From 54-19 sp038210655 (GTDB lineage Bacteria > Chloroflexota > Chloroflexia > Chloroheliales > Chloroheliaceae): 64,000 nt of DNA. The stretch lies in the NCBI GenBank assembly GCA_038210655.1, contig JBBQWM010000012.1, positions 77,902 through 141,901 on the forward strand, given 5' to 3'. Shown here piece after piece: positions 1-7,689 of the stretch. A program made the translations under genes and the position numbers. Under the pieces are notes generated by a model. It searched no databases and was not told the DNA's origin. It saw nothing but the letters and a program-made list of their open reading frames with translations. How positions within the stretch are numbered: position 1 is the first letter of the stretch; every line of letters starts with the position of its first letter.

Positions 1-1
1 G

Positions 2-328
2 GCTAACCCGGCCCTTTCACAGGGTAATCTACTGCGGGCGAGCAATAGCGAGTCGTTTAGTGTGGCGACCTATTTACGCTATACTGATAAACAGGCGGTA
101 TTGGTCGTTCTGAATATGGGTGATAGCCCGGTCAAGGATTTGAAAATCTCGCTAGAAAAGAGCGATCTGGCGGCAGGTCAATACAGTCCGACCGCTCTCT
201 TGAACGTCAACGCGCCAGCCGCAACCTTTGTACCTTTTACTGTGGGAGCAGGCGGCGCACTTAGCGAGGTTACGCTCTTACCGAATTTACCGGCCCATAG
301 CGGTTATGTTATCTTACTGAAAAAATGA
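2..328 (+). CDS. C-terminal end of an alpha-amylase-family glycoside hydrolase (partial)
   Basis: The reading frame is open from the window edge and ends at a TAA-type stop near 328, so the 5' part lies outside. The visible 108 residues begin with a segment reading NPALSQGNLLRA and continue with YLRYTDKQAVLVVLNMGD. This is the usual start of the C-terminal beta-sandwich that follows the catalytic barrel in GH13 alpha-amylases, where an Asn-Pro-Ala-Leu stretch is followed by a strand with a VVLN motif. The end, with L-P-A-H-S-G-Y-V-I-L, also fits that domain. The catalytic barrel is not visible, so substrate and activity cannot be judged. The GTG at 62 is an internal codon, not the start. Confidence 0.7.
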   Translation, partial: ANPALSQGNLLRASNSESFSVATYLRYTDKQAVLVVLNMGDSPVKDLKISLEKSDLAAGQYSPTALLNVNAPAATFVPFTVGAGGALSEVTLLPNLPAHSGYVILLKK

Positions 329-336
329 TACTAATC

Positions 337-410
337 AGGTATAAGGTGTCAGGTGTTAGGTATCAGGTAAGTAGTTCAGACCCAGACCTGACACCTGACA
401 CCTTATACCT
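337..410. repeat. Heptanucleotide array arranged as an inverted repeat
   Basis: The left arm (337-361) is built of 7-base units of the type AGGTATA/AGGTGTC/AGGTGTT. The right arm (386-410) is its reverse complement with one mismatch over 25 bases. The arms would form a hairpin between the amylase-like gene and the M20 gene. The same TCAGGTA-type heptamer recurs at 30425-30550 and 48687-48721. Confidence 0.85.
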
Positions 411-427
411 AAAAGCAAGGACTTTTT

Positions 428-1630
428 ATGCCAGTTTCAAACGAAGCCCGTCAAACAGCCGCGCAATGGTTGGAAGCTAACATAGCCGAGTTAGTCGATT
501 TCTTGCGGCAACTGATTGCCACGCCCAGTCAGAACGGAGTCGATACCGAGCAAGAAGCCGCCGAATTGATCGCCGCTAAGTTGAGCCAGTTTGGGTTTGC
601 GCCCCGACTTTTGGGCGACCCGACCCGACCTTCGGTGTTGTGCGATTATGGGCCACGCCGGGCCGCCCGTAAGACCCTCTGGCTGGAAGCACCCCTCGAT
701 ACGGTGGTGGCGGGCGAACGCGCTGCCTGGGATTATGACCCGTTTGCCGCCGAGATCGTAGACGGCAGGTTGTACGGACGGGGCGCGGCGGATTGCAAGG
801 CGGCGATTGCGATTTTTGTCTATGTCGCGGCGGCCCTTCGACAGGCCGGAATCGAGCCAGAAGGCAATCTGGTGCTGGGCTTCGATGCCGACGAGCAAGG
901 CGGAGCCTTTACCGGCATCAAGACTTTGCTCGAAGAGGTTGGGTCGGTCGATAGTTGTATAATCGGCTACCCCGGTAACGACGAGATTGCGATTGCAGCG
1001 CGGGGTTTCTTGCGCCTGAAAATCAGCACTACCGGGCAGAGCGCCCATACCGGCATGCGTACCAACGAACAATATGCCAACGCCATCAGCCTGATGGCCC
1101 GGCTAATCGTCGCTCTGGAAGCCCTCGAAATGGCCCATACCCCTTCCGAGTTGTTCTGGTTTGGGCCACGCCTGACTATCGCGCAGATCACGGGTGGGGC
1201 CGCCATCAATGTCGTGCCGGAGAAATGCGAAATCGGGGTAGACTTGCGACTCGTGCCGGGGCAGAGCCAGACAACCGTCTTGAGCGAAATTACGGCCTGT
1301 CTACAAGCGGTACTCGGCCCCGAAGTTTTCGCCAGTCGCGTTCAGCTAACGCCCTATCAATATGAACCGGCCTACGCTTCACCCGCCGAAAGCGAGATTG
1401 TCCAGACCCTCAAAGCCAATGCCGAGCCGATTTTGGGCAAAACGATCAAGCTGGTTGCCAGTGGGCCGAGCAATATCGGCAACGTGGTCGGCAACCGGCA
1501 GATCGACACGATCAACGGCTTTGGCGCAACCGGGGCCAACGTCCACGCCGCCAACGAATATGTCGAGGTTGCCAGTCTGTTACCAGTCGCCCAGGTCTAT
1601 TTAAAAACGGTGCTGGATTATCTAAAGTAG
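428..1630 (+). CDS. M20-family peptidase/deacylase homologue with degenerate metal site
   Basis: A 400-residue protein of the ArgE/DapE/YgeY superfamily (M20), with a catalytic domain interrupted by the usual dimerisation domain (about residues 190-300, with GQSAHTG). Active members hold two zinc ions with His, Asp, Glu, Glu/Asp and His. Here Asp91 of the LDTV motif, Asp122 of GRGAADCK, the presumed catalytic Glu156 of DADEQGG and the last His373 of HAANEY are kept. The first metal His is Pro89 (EAPLDTV instead of GHLDTV), the bridging Glu is Gln157, and the residue of the usual EPT motif is Tyr181 (GYPG). It may be a one-metal enzyme, a non-catalytic protein or an enzyme with changed chemistry. 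ATG 428 follows AGGACT at a reasonable distance. The gene stands alone between an amylase-like gene and a membrane protein. Confidence 0.85.
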   Translation: MPVSNEARQTAAQWLEANIAELVDFLRQLIATPSQNGVDTEQEAAELIAAKLSQFGFAPRLLGDPTRPSVLCDYGPRRAARKTLWLEAPLDTVVAGERAAWDYDPFAAEIVDGRLYGRGAADCKAAIAIFVYVAAALRQAGIEPEGNLVLGFDADEQGGAFTGIKTLLEEVGSVDSCIIGYPGNDEIAIAARGFLRLKISTTGQSAHTGMRTNEQYANAISLMARLIVALEALEMAHTPSELFWFGPRLTIAQITGGAAINVVPEKCEIGVDLRLVPGQSQTTVLSEITACLQAVLGPEVFASRVQLTPYQYEPAYASPAESEIVQTLKANAEPILGKTIKLVASGPSNIGNVVGNRQIDTINGFGATGANVHAANEYVEVASLLPVAQVYLKTVLDYLK

Positions 1631-1684
1631 GTCGATCACAAAATAGGATGTGTATAACCAATCGGTAAACCCTTGAGGTTTGAT

Positions 1685-3019
1685 ATGCTGCGACGGCTGT
1701 CCATCTGGGCTGAGAAATGCGCCAATCGGCCCTACCTGACGCTGAGTGTTCTGTTCGGGCTATGTTTGGTGGTATTTATAGCTACTCTGTGGGTTCCGCG
1801 TGTCGATGGTCTGCTGATTGGCTCGGACGGGGTTTTTTATTATGCCAACTTGCGTTCGCTTTTTTTCGACCACGACCTGCACCTGAGTAACGATTATTTT
1901 GGATTACTCGGCTTTGTGCCGGAAGGCTTTGATACGCCGCTCTACCCGGTTGGGATGGCTCTGGTCTGGCTGCCCTTTTATACCCTCGCGCATGGGATGG
2001 TCTGGTTGTTCCATACGTTAGGAGCGCCGAGTGAGCCGGACGGCTTTGGCTGGAGCTATCAGATCGCGGTCTGCCTGGGTAGTATGATTTACGGCTATCT
2101 GGGGATGCTGCTGGTCTTTCGGCTCTGCCGGGAATTTTTCAGTCCTTTGATCGCGCTTTCTTCTACGCTATTAATCTGGTTTGGCTGGAACATCCTTTAT
2201 TACATGGTCTTCGAGAACTCGATGGCCCATTGCACTTCGTTATTGCTCATTACCGGCCTGATCGTCTGGGAGCGGCTGGAACAAAAACGACATTTTGTGA
2301 TTTACTGGGCCGTCCAGGGCTGTCTGATCGGTTTGGCGACGATGGTACGTCCGCAAGATGGCGCGTTTGCGGTGCTGCCCGCTATGATTTTACTGCTCCA
2401 GCTATGGGAAGCGCTGCGACAACGGTCGGGGCGCGAAGCCGTTCAGGTTGTGTTACACGGGCTAATCTTTGTAGTGACGGCCCTACTAACCTTTGCTCCT
2501 CAACTGGCGGCTTCGCAGGTAGCCTACGGTCGATTGCTAATTAGCGGGCAGATGGTCAAGGGCGAGACTTTTGATTGGACATCACCTCAACTGTTTTCAG
2601 TCCTGTTCTCGACCTGGCACGGCCTGTTCACCTGGCATCCCCTGATCTTGCTGGCGGTGGTCGGACTGGGGTTGTTGGCCCGCTCCTACCCCTTCTATAT
2701 TTTGCAACTAGCTGTCGCCTTTTTGGTGCAGCTATATATAGTAGCCAGTTGGAACCACTGGTGGCAGGGCGATGCTTTTGGCGGGCGGGTCTTTATCAGT
2801 TGTGGGGCGATTTTTGCGCTGGGTCTGGCGGCGGTGCTGGATTATCTGCACAAACGTTTTGGCATTTGGACGCTTTTGGCAATTGGGTTGCTGACTCTGG
2901 GCTGGAACGGCCTTTTTATTGTTCAATATCGGTTGGGCTTTATCTCCAAGAGCGACCCGTTAAGCTGGCGCGAATTAACCATCGACAAACTGACCTTTCT
3001 TTTCTCGCGCAAGCGGTGA
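1685..3019 (+). CDS. Polytopic membrane protein, GT39/PMT-like
   Basis: About 444 residues with roughly ten hydrophobic segments. Near the N-terminus, after the first membrane segment, the sequence GSDGVFYYANLRS places an acidic residue next to Tyr-Tyr in the first outer loop. This resembles the position of the Asp/Glu-containing loop of GT-C fold glycosyltransferases (GT39 and relatives), which use polyprenyl-phosphate sugars. A second typical feature is MVRPQDG after the middle helices. ATG 1685 is preferred over an in-frame TTG at 1673 because GAGG lies about seven bases upstream of the ATG. The substrate cannot be predicted. Three further GT-C-like proteins lie in this window (22036, 29185 and 32187), so it probably belongs to an envelope glycosylation repertoire. 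Confidence 0.6.
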   Translation: MLRRLSIWAEKCANRPYLTLSVLFGLCLVVFIATLWVPRVDGLLIGSDGVFYYANLRSLFFDHDLHLSNDYFGLLGFVPEGFDTPLYPVGMALVWLPFYTLAHGMVWLFHTLGAPSEPDGFGWSYQIAVCLGSMIYGYLGMLLVFRLCREFFSPLIALSSTLLIWFGWNILYYMVFENSMAHCTSLLLITGLIVWERLEQKRHFVIYWAVQGCLIGLATMVRPQDGAFAVLPAMILLLQLWEALRQRSGREAVQVVLHGLIFVVTALLTFAPQLAASQVAYGRLLISGQMVKGETFDWTSPQLFSVLFSTWHGLFTWHPLILLAVVGLGLLARSYPFYILQLAVAFLVQLYIVASWNHWWQGDAFGGRVFISCGAIFALGLAAVLDYLHKRFGIWTLLAIGLLTLGWNGLFIVQYRLGFISKSDPLSWRELTIDKLTFLFSRKR

Positions 3020-3061
3020 GTAAGAGCCGCTCTAAGATTGCAAGAAATTTCACACAATCCC

Positions 3062-3090
3062 TTGACATTGGTTTGTCGGTATGTGATACT
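3062..3090 (+). promoter_or_regulatory. Sigma70-type promoter of the nuo operon
   Basis: A perfect -35 hexamer TTGACA (3062-3067) is followed after 17 bases by GATACT (3085-3090), a 4/6 match to TATAAT. It lies about 100 bases upstream of nuoA and is the only strong candidate in the gap. Transcription would start near 3097, giving a leader of about 90 bases. Confidence 0.65.
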
Positions 3091-3187
3091 GTAGAAGTAA
3101 CCATTACTACCGTTCCGGCCCAATTTATCGCTCAAAACTGCTCTTTGGCAACCGCAAGTTTGCCTCCCAGGATAGGAGTTTTTGCCC

Positions 3188-3553
3188 ATGTTGGAAGGAT
3201 TTGTTCCGATCCTTATTTTGTTGGTACTGGCAATAACGCTGGTTTCGGTCATCATCATCGCCTCGTTTTTTATCAGTCCTAAAAAGCCGAGCGCGGCTAA
3301 GTCGGCCCCTTACGAGGGTGGTGTCCCGCAAATGCAGGCAACGCCTCGCCGCTTCCCAATCAAGTTTTTGGAAGTAGCGATGCTTTTTTTGATTTTCGAC
3401 ATCGAGACGGTCGCCTTTTTTCCCTGGGCGGTACTGCTCAACCAACTCAAGCTTTTTGGGCTAATCGAGATGGGTCTCTTTTTGCTGGTGCTGGGCATCG
3501 GCTATCTTTATCTGTGGCGCAAGGGCGCATTTAACTGGGAGAAGGAGTTTTAG
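3188..3553 (+). CDS. nuoA: NADH-quinone oxidoreductase subunit A
   Basis: A 121-residue membrane subunit of complex I with three predicted transmembrane helices (about 5-28, 60-80 and 88-112). The family signature KFLEVAMLFLIFDIETVAFF lies in the second helix, with acidic residues in the membrane plane. The loop before it reads PYEGGVP where many homologues have YECG, so the loop Cys is replaced by Gly. ATG 3188 is preferred over the in-frame TTG 3182 because AGGAG (3174-3178) sits nine bases upstream of the ATG. It is the first gene of the nuo operon, and nuoB starts two bases after its stop. Confidence 0.95.
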   Translation: MLEGFVPILILLVLAITLVSVIIIASFFISPKKPSAAKSAPYEGGVPQMQATPRRFPIKFLEVAMLFLIFDIETVAFFPWAVLLNQLKLFGLIEMGLFLLVLGIGYLYLWRKGAFNWEKEF

Positions 3554-3555
3554 CA

Positions 3556-4155
3556 ATGGCAGGCAATTTTAGCCAGAGGGATTTCTTCACGAATAATGCC
3601 GTGATGCCGGGCGATATACAATCGATGCGGAGTGCCTCGCCGGTGGGTGGGGTGGTTACGACCAATCTGGACAAGGTGGTCAACTGGGGGCGGAGTTCTT
3701 CGCTCTGGCCGGCCCTGTTTGGTCTGGCCTGTTGTGCTATCGAGATGATGGCGACTTCCGCCAGCCGTTTTGATATTGCCCGCTTTGGCTCGGAAGTCTT
3801 TCGGGCTTCGCCCCGGCAGGCCGATCTGATGATTGTGGCCGGGCGTGTTTCGGCTAAAATGGCCCCGGCAGTCCGCCAGATTTACGACCAGATGCCCGAA
3901 CCCAAGTGGGTGATTGCAATGGGCGCGTGTGCCAGTTGTGGCGGTATTTTCAACAATTATGCTATCGTGCAGGGTGTAGACTTGATTGTCCCGGTAGACG
4001 TATATGTCGCTGGTTGCCCGCCCACCCCGGAAGCTTTGATCGAAGGGGTGCGGATTTTACAGGATCGGATCAATTCGGGTGCGCCGCGCCCGCAAGACCC
4101 CATCGAATATATGCCGGAGGTGGTGCGTGACCCAAATTTCGGACGACACTTCTAA
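3556..4155 (+). CDS. nuoB: NADH-quinone oxidoreductase subunit B (cluster N2)
   Basis: The 199-residue peripheral-arm subunit carries the terminal 4Fe-4S cluster N2 that passes electrons to quinone. The four ligand positions are present: the adjacent Cys59-Cys60 in GLACCAIEMM, Cys125 in GACASCGG and Cys154 in VAGCPPTPE. An additional Cys128 follows Cys125. The N-terminal extension of about 40 residues before the conserved core is hydrophilic. A GGAG lies nine bases upstream of ATG 3556, inside the end of nuoA. The 3' end overlaps nuoC by 29 bases, which suggests coupled translation. Confidence 0.96.
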   Translation: MAGNFSQRDFFTNNAVMPGDIQSMRSASPVGGVVTTNLDKVVNWGRSSSLWPALFGLACCAIEMMATSASRFDIARFGSEVFRASPRQADLMIVAGRVSAKMAPAVRQIYDQMPEPKWVIAMGACASCGGIFNNYAIVQGVDLIVPVDVYVAGCPPTPEALIEGVRILQDRINSGAPRPQDPIEYMPEVVRDPNFGRHF

Positions 4156-4684
4156 CCCGCAGGAGGTTGCCGCGCCCGCACCGGATTTGCTCGAAGCTTC
4201 GCGCTTCCCGCACGTCCGTCCTAGCTCGATGCGGGCTGCCGACAATACGCCGACTTTTATCGTACCAGCTAGTGATCTGCTCGAAGTGGTCAAGTATTTG
4301 CGCGACGAAGCAGATTTCAAGCTGTTTGAGGATTTGACGGCGGTCGATTGGCTACCCAAAGAGCCGCGCTTCCAGGTTGTCTATCATTTCCTGTCACTCT
4401 TAAACCGCCAGCCGATCCGCCTGAAGGTCGAAGTGCCGGGAATACAGCCGCGCTTGCCTTCGATCACGGGTCTGTTTATGGGGGCCAACTGGTACGAGCG
4501 TGAGGTTTTTGATCTGTTTGGGATTACCTTCGAGGGCCACCCCGATCTGCGCCGGATCGAGATGCCGGTGGACTGGGAAGGCCATCCGCTCCGCAAGGAC
4601 TACCCGACGACCGGCCCGCGCCGCCCGAACCTACCCTCCAACCAGTTCCGGCCCGACGGTCGGAACGGAGCGCCGCAGGTTTAA
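4127..4684 (+). CDS. nuoC: NADH-quinone oxidoreductase subunit C
   Basis: The 30-kDa peripheral-arm subunit of complex I. The family signature NWYEREVFDLFGITFEGH lies at residues 121-138, followed by the characteristic LRKDYP near 155-160. The frame is open further upstream (from 4079), but GTG 4127 is chosen because CCGGAGG lies about six bases before it. This yields 185 residues and a 29-base overlap with nuoB. The residues before about 35 are low-complexity and unlike the family core. In most genomes nuoD follows directly or is fused to nuoC. Here two unrelated, AT-richer genes follow. Confidence 0.94.
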   Translation: MTQISDDTSNPQEVAAPAPDLLEASRFPHVRPSSMRAADNTPTFIVPASDLLEVVKYLRDEADFKLFEDLTAVDWLPKEPRFQVVYHFLSLLNRQPIRLKVEVPGIQPRLPSITGLFMGANWYEREVFDLFGITFEGHPDLRRIEMPVDWEGHPLRKDYPTTGPRRPNLPSNQFRPDGRNGAPQV

Positions 4685-4686
4685 GC

Positions 4687-5025
4687 TTGCTTGTCGTAGT
4701 TGAGGATGTATTGTCAGATGCTATGGAAGAAACCAGTCCACCAAAGCACTTTAAAGGTGGCTGGGGTACCGAAATGGACCTGGATGATAGTACTGCTCAA
4801 GTGGTGCTTGACACAGCGATTCAGATGGAGGACGAAAAACAGTTATACGGCTATAGTGCTGGTAAGGTTTATGTATTTCAGCCCCACTTAGTAGGGGTCT
4901 ATCATGGTTATCCAGCCATCAAAAATGGCGATGTTTCTTCAAAAGCTTTGCGCGAAATGCTCAAACGTGAGATTATAAACAAGAAAGAGTATATTAAGCT
5001 TGTCAAAGAAGTTGGGGGCAAGTAA
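4687..5025 (+). CDS. Small protein resembling a polymorphic-toxin C-terminal module
   Basis: Up to 112 residues, inserted between nuoC and nuoD. The C-terminal half reads YVFQPHLVGVYHGYPAIKNG and then an Asp/Lys-rich helix ending in KKEYIKLVKEVGGK. From memory, a (F/Y)EFQ...G(W/Y)HGYP segment followed by a short helical LRxxxxxGxIxxxEYxKLxK tail is seen at the tips of polymorphic toxins and in small proteins next to immunity genes. No delivery domain, signal peptide or membrane segment is present. The start is uncertain: TTG 4687, TTG 4711 (GAGG six bases upstream) and ATG 4723 are all in frame. Base composition is visibly AT-richer than nuoC and nuoD, and the next gene follows after one base. 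An alternative is an unrelated orphan protein. Confidence 0.45.
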   Translation: MLVVVEDVLSDAMEETSPPKHFKGGWGTEMDLDDSTAQVVLDTAIQMEDEKQLYGYSAGKVYVFQPHLVGVYHGYPAIKNGDVSSKALREMLKREIINKKEYIKLVKEVGGK

Positions 5026-5026
5026 A

Positions 5027-5683
5027 ATGGCTAATCAATTACGGTTTGAGCTTAAGAAACTAGCCAATCCTTATCCAGTAATGCATAATGCTGATTTATG
5101 GGGACAGTTGTCTGTAATAATCTTGACCGATGGGCAAGTTGTTTTGCTACTGCGAACGCAGTCGAATTTAGATGCTCTGGCGGAGTGGTTTGCTAAAAGC
5201 GAGTATGCTTTAGCTCATGATAAGCTTTCCGATAAGTTCTTATTAGAAGGCAATCAACCTACCCTAGAAGAAAGCCTGGCTGTAAGTTTAAACAAACTGC
5301 AAAACCGTGACTTCGCGGATGATGATGAAGAAGCAATGTTTGCCTGGCACGATACATTGGCTGACTATAATCGTCATCACAGCTTGCGAGTCGCTTTAGA
5401 AGCTAATGTCCCTAACATTATTATTGGTTGTAATCGAGGCTTCGGCGAAATTTCTTTTACAGGTGATGAGGACAAAGAGAGTTATCCTCAGCTGCCGGAC
5501 TTTTATGCCGATTTGAAGGAATGGTCATACTCGTTCGATATGGACGACTTTGTAACCGACCTACGTAAAGAGTTAAAAAGCTTCCTACTCGAATGGGCTA
5601 GTCCACTTCAAAACGAAGCTCCTCGCTTGCACGCCAAAGAATTGCTTGAGCAACTCGATAAAGGCGTACTAGGTCGGGTATGA
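5027..5683 (+). CDS. Immunity-protein-like hypothetical protein
   Basis: 218 acidic residues, no membrane segment. ATG 5027 follows GGGGGC at about eight bases and starts one base after the preceding stop, so the two genes are a unit. The pattern WGQLSVIILTDGQ near the N-terminus, then NRHHSLRVALEANVPNIIIG and FGEISF, then EWSYSFDMDDFVTDL resembles the layout of immunity-type families found beside polymorphic toxins (DUF5984-like, from memory). With the preceding gene it forms a plausible toxin/immunity or orphan immunity cassette inside the complex I operon. A 79-base gap with no obvious terminator leads to nuoD, so nuoD-F could be transcribed through it. The functional assignment is tentative. 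Confidence 0.5.
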   Translation: MANQLRFELKKLANPYPVMHNADLWGQLSVIILTDGQVVLLLRTQSNLDALAEWFAKSEYALAHDKLSDKFLLEGNQPTLEESLAVSLNKLQNRDFADDDEEAMFAWHDTLADYNRHHSLRVALEANVPNIIIGCNRGFGEISFTGDEDKESYPQLPDFYADLKEWSYSFDMDDFVTDLRKELKSFLLEWASPLQNEAPRLHAKELLEQLDKGVLGRV

Positions 5684-5762
5684 TCTATTGTAATACAGGC
5701 TTTAACGAGGTTAGATTAATCAAAATACTGGGCCGCTAACAATAGTAAAATGAGGTAAGCAG

Positions 5763-7022
5763 TTGGAAGACCTGCAAATAAAAGACAAATGGCTCGACGA
5801 TGACGAAGAGCAATATTTAATCGATACCGAAGATGCTGCCGACCCCGACAAAGAGTTGATGACCATCAATATGGGGCCGCAACACCCTTCGACTCACGGT
5901 GTGTTACGCTTGATCGTTACACTACGGAGCGAAGAGGTTGTTAAGTGCGAGTCGGATATTGGCTATTTACACACCGGGATCGAGAAACAGGCCGAAAATA
6001 AGACCTATAACCAGGCTCTTACGCTGACCGACCGCACCGATTATCTCAACCCACTTATCAACAACCTGGGTTTTACCCTGGCGGTCGAACAATTGCTGGG
6101 TATTACGGATAAGATACCACCGAGGGCGACTGTCGTGCGGGTAATCTTGTCCGAGTTGCAGCGTATTTCCAGCCATTTGGTGTGGCTCGGTACGCACGCG
6201 ATGGATTTAGGGGCGGGCAGCACCTTCTTGTACGGCATGCGCGACCGTGAGAAAATCCTCGATATTTTCGAGATGTGTAGCGGTGTACGGATGATGACCA
6301 GCTATATTATGCCCGGTGGGTTGTACGCCGATTTGCCGCCCGGTTTCGAGGCCAAAGTAAGCGAGTTCATCACCTACTTTAAAAAATCCTGGCCCGACTA
6401 TGACCGCATGCTAACGACCAGCGAATTATGGTACGAGCGTACCAAAGGGGTCGCCAAACTTACCGCCGAGGAAGCCCTGAACCTGGGCGTAACCGGCCCG
6501 ATCTTGCGGGCCTGCGGTATAAACTACGATGTGCGGAAGATGTTCCCCTACTGCGGCTATGATACCTACGATTTTGAAATACCAATTGCTTATAACGGTG
6601 ACGTGTATGATCGGTTTATCGTCCGGTTGAAAGAAGTTGACCAGAGTATTCGGATCGTCGAGCAGGCCCTTGCCAAATTGCCGGGCGGGGAGTGGCAGAT
6701 CGACGACCTCAAGATTGTACCACCCAAGAAGTACCAGATTGCGACCAATATGGAGTCGTTGATCCACCACTTTAAGCTATACACCGAGGGTTACAAGCCG
6801 GTGGCGGGCGAGGTCTATACGCGGGTCGAATCGGCTAGGGGCGAACTGGCTTACTATATGGTTAGCAACGGTACGAACAAGCCTTATCGGATGCACATTC
6901 GCGCCCCTAGCTTTGCCAACTTGCAGTCGATGGGGCCGACCCTGGATGGTCGGGCGATGTTCGCCGATATTGTAGCCGCTATCGGTAGTATTGACATCAT
7001 TTTGGGCGAGGTTGACCGTTAA
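5763..7022 (+). CDS. nuoD: NADH-quinone oxidoreductase subunit D
   Basis: A 419-residue 49-kDa subunit that forms the quinone-binding site with NuoB. The core begins at about residue 33 with TINMGPQHPSTHGVLR and contains the expected GYLHTGIEK, the RISSHLVWLG helix and the C-terminal RAPSFANLQSM and GEVDR end. TTG 5763 is taken as start because GAGG lies six bases upstream and no in-frame ATG occurs before the conserved core. The 32-residue acidic N-terminal extension is a common feature of NuoD. It is separated from nuoC by about 1.1 kb of unrelated coding sequence. Confidence 0.95.
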   Translation: MEDLQIKDKWLDDDEEQYLIDTEDAADPDKELMTINMGPQHPSTHGVLRLIVTLRSEEVVKCESDIGYLHTGIEKQAENKTYNQALTLTDRTDYLNPLINNLGFTLAVEQLLGITDKIPPRATVVRVILSELQRISSHLVWLGTHAMDLGAGSTFLYGMRDREKILDIFEMCSGVRMMTSYIMPGGLYADLPPGFEAKVSEFITYFKKSWPDYDRMLTTSELWYERTKGVAKLTAEEALNLGVTGPILRACGINYDVRKMFPYCGYDTYDFEIPIAYNGDVYDRFIVRLKEVDQSIRIVEQALAKLPGGEWQIDDLKIVPPKKYQIATNMESLIHHFKLYTEGYKPVAGEVYTRVESARGELAYYMVSNGTNKPYRMHIRAPSFANLQSMGPTLDGRAMFADIVAAIGSIDIILGEVDR

Positions 7023-7031
7023 GAATAATCT

Positions 7032-7086
7032 ACAGATATACAGGCTAAACGGGATAAAAATCCTGTCCAGCCTGTACATCCCTGTT
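7032..7086. repeat. Inverted copy pair of an ACAGG-type intergenic repeat
   Basis: The left half (ACAGATATACAGGCT, then CGGGAT) and the right half (ATCCTGTCCAGCCTGTAC, then ATCCCTGTT) are largely reverse complements. The same unit occurs once at 10519-10552 and once at 36074-36106. It lies between nuoD and nuoE and could form a hairpin within the operon. Confidence 0.7.
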
Positions 7087-7096
7087 ATAAGGGTAT

Positions 7097-7624
7097 ATGG
7101 ATAAAGTAGAAGTTAGAACCCAGGAACACAAATTGAGCGAGGCCGGACGGCAGCGTGTCCTGGAATTGAAGCGGGAATATCCTAGCAGTCGGTCGGCTTT
7201 GCTACCGGCCTTGCACGTGGTACAAGAGGAGTTTGGCTTTATACCCGCCGAGCCAATGGCCGAAGTCGCCGCGATTTTGGAAGTATTGCAAGGCGATGTC
7301 GAGCAGGTGGTTACTTTCTATCGAATGTACAACCAAATGCCGGTCGGACGCTTTCACATCAAGATTTGCGATAGCATCGCCTGTTACCTGCGTGGCTCGG
7401 ACGAGCTAATCGAGCAAGCCGGACAAAAGCTAGGAGTGGGCCTGAACCAGACTACCACCGACGGTCAGATTACTCTTGCCAAGATTGAATGTTTGGCGGC
7501 TTGTGGTGCGGCCCCTTGCCTTCAGGTCAACGATGAGTATCTTTACAATGTCACGCCCGAAAAACTGGATGAGGTTTTGGAAAAGCTCACAACGGCTCAG
7601 GAAAACCCGTACTATATTCCATAA
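7097..7624 (+). CDS. nuoE: NADH-quinone oxidoreductase subunit E (2Fe-2S N1a)
   Basis: The 175-residue 24-kDa subunit of the NADH-oxidising module, with a thioredoxin-like fold. The N1a cluster ligands are visible as Cys91-x4-Cys96 (ICDSIACYLRG) and Cys132-x3-Cys136 (ECLAACGAAPC); Cys141 is an extra cysteine. The N-terminal helical domain includes SALLPALHVVQEEFGFIP. ATG 7097 follows a purine stretch (AAGGG) and lies 74 bases after nuoD. NuoE works with NuoF and normally NuoG, which is not found in this window. Confidence 0.95.
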   Translation: MDKVEVRTQEHKLSEAGRQRVLELKREYPSSRSALLPALHVVQEEFGFIPAEPMAEVAAILEVLQGDVEQVVTFYRMYNQMPVGRFHIKICDSIACYLRGSDELIEQAGQKLGVGLNQTTTDGQITLAKIECLAACGAAPCLQVNDEYLYNVTPEKLDEVLEKLTTAQENPYYIP

Positions 7625-7689
7625 GTAAGTATCAGGTAAATCAGTTGGCTAACACTTGAAACCTGATAACTATTTTTAGAGAGAAGAAA

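Noticed and set aside
491..1072. Antisense frame of 193 codons
   Set aside because: It is complementary to the M20 gene and its translation has no family features; a shadow of high-GC codon bias.
2575..3282. Long plus-strand frame over the end of the membrane protein and nuoA
   Set aside because: Out of frame with two well-supported genes, low-complexity translation, and it runs through the nuo promoter.
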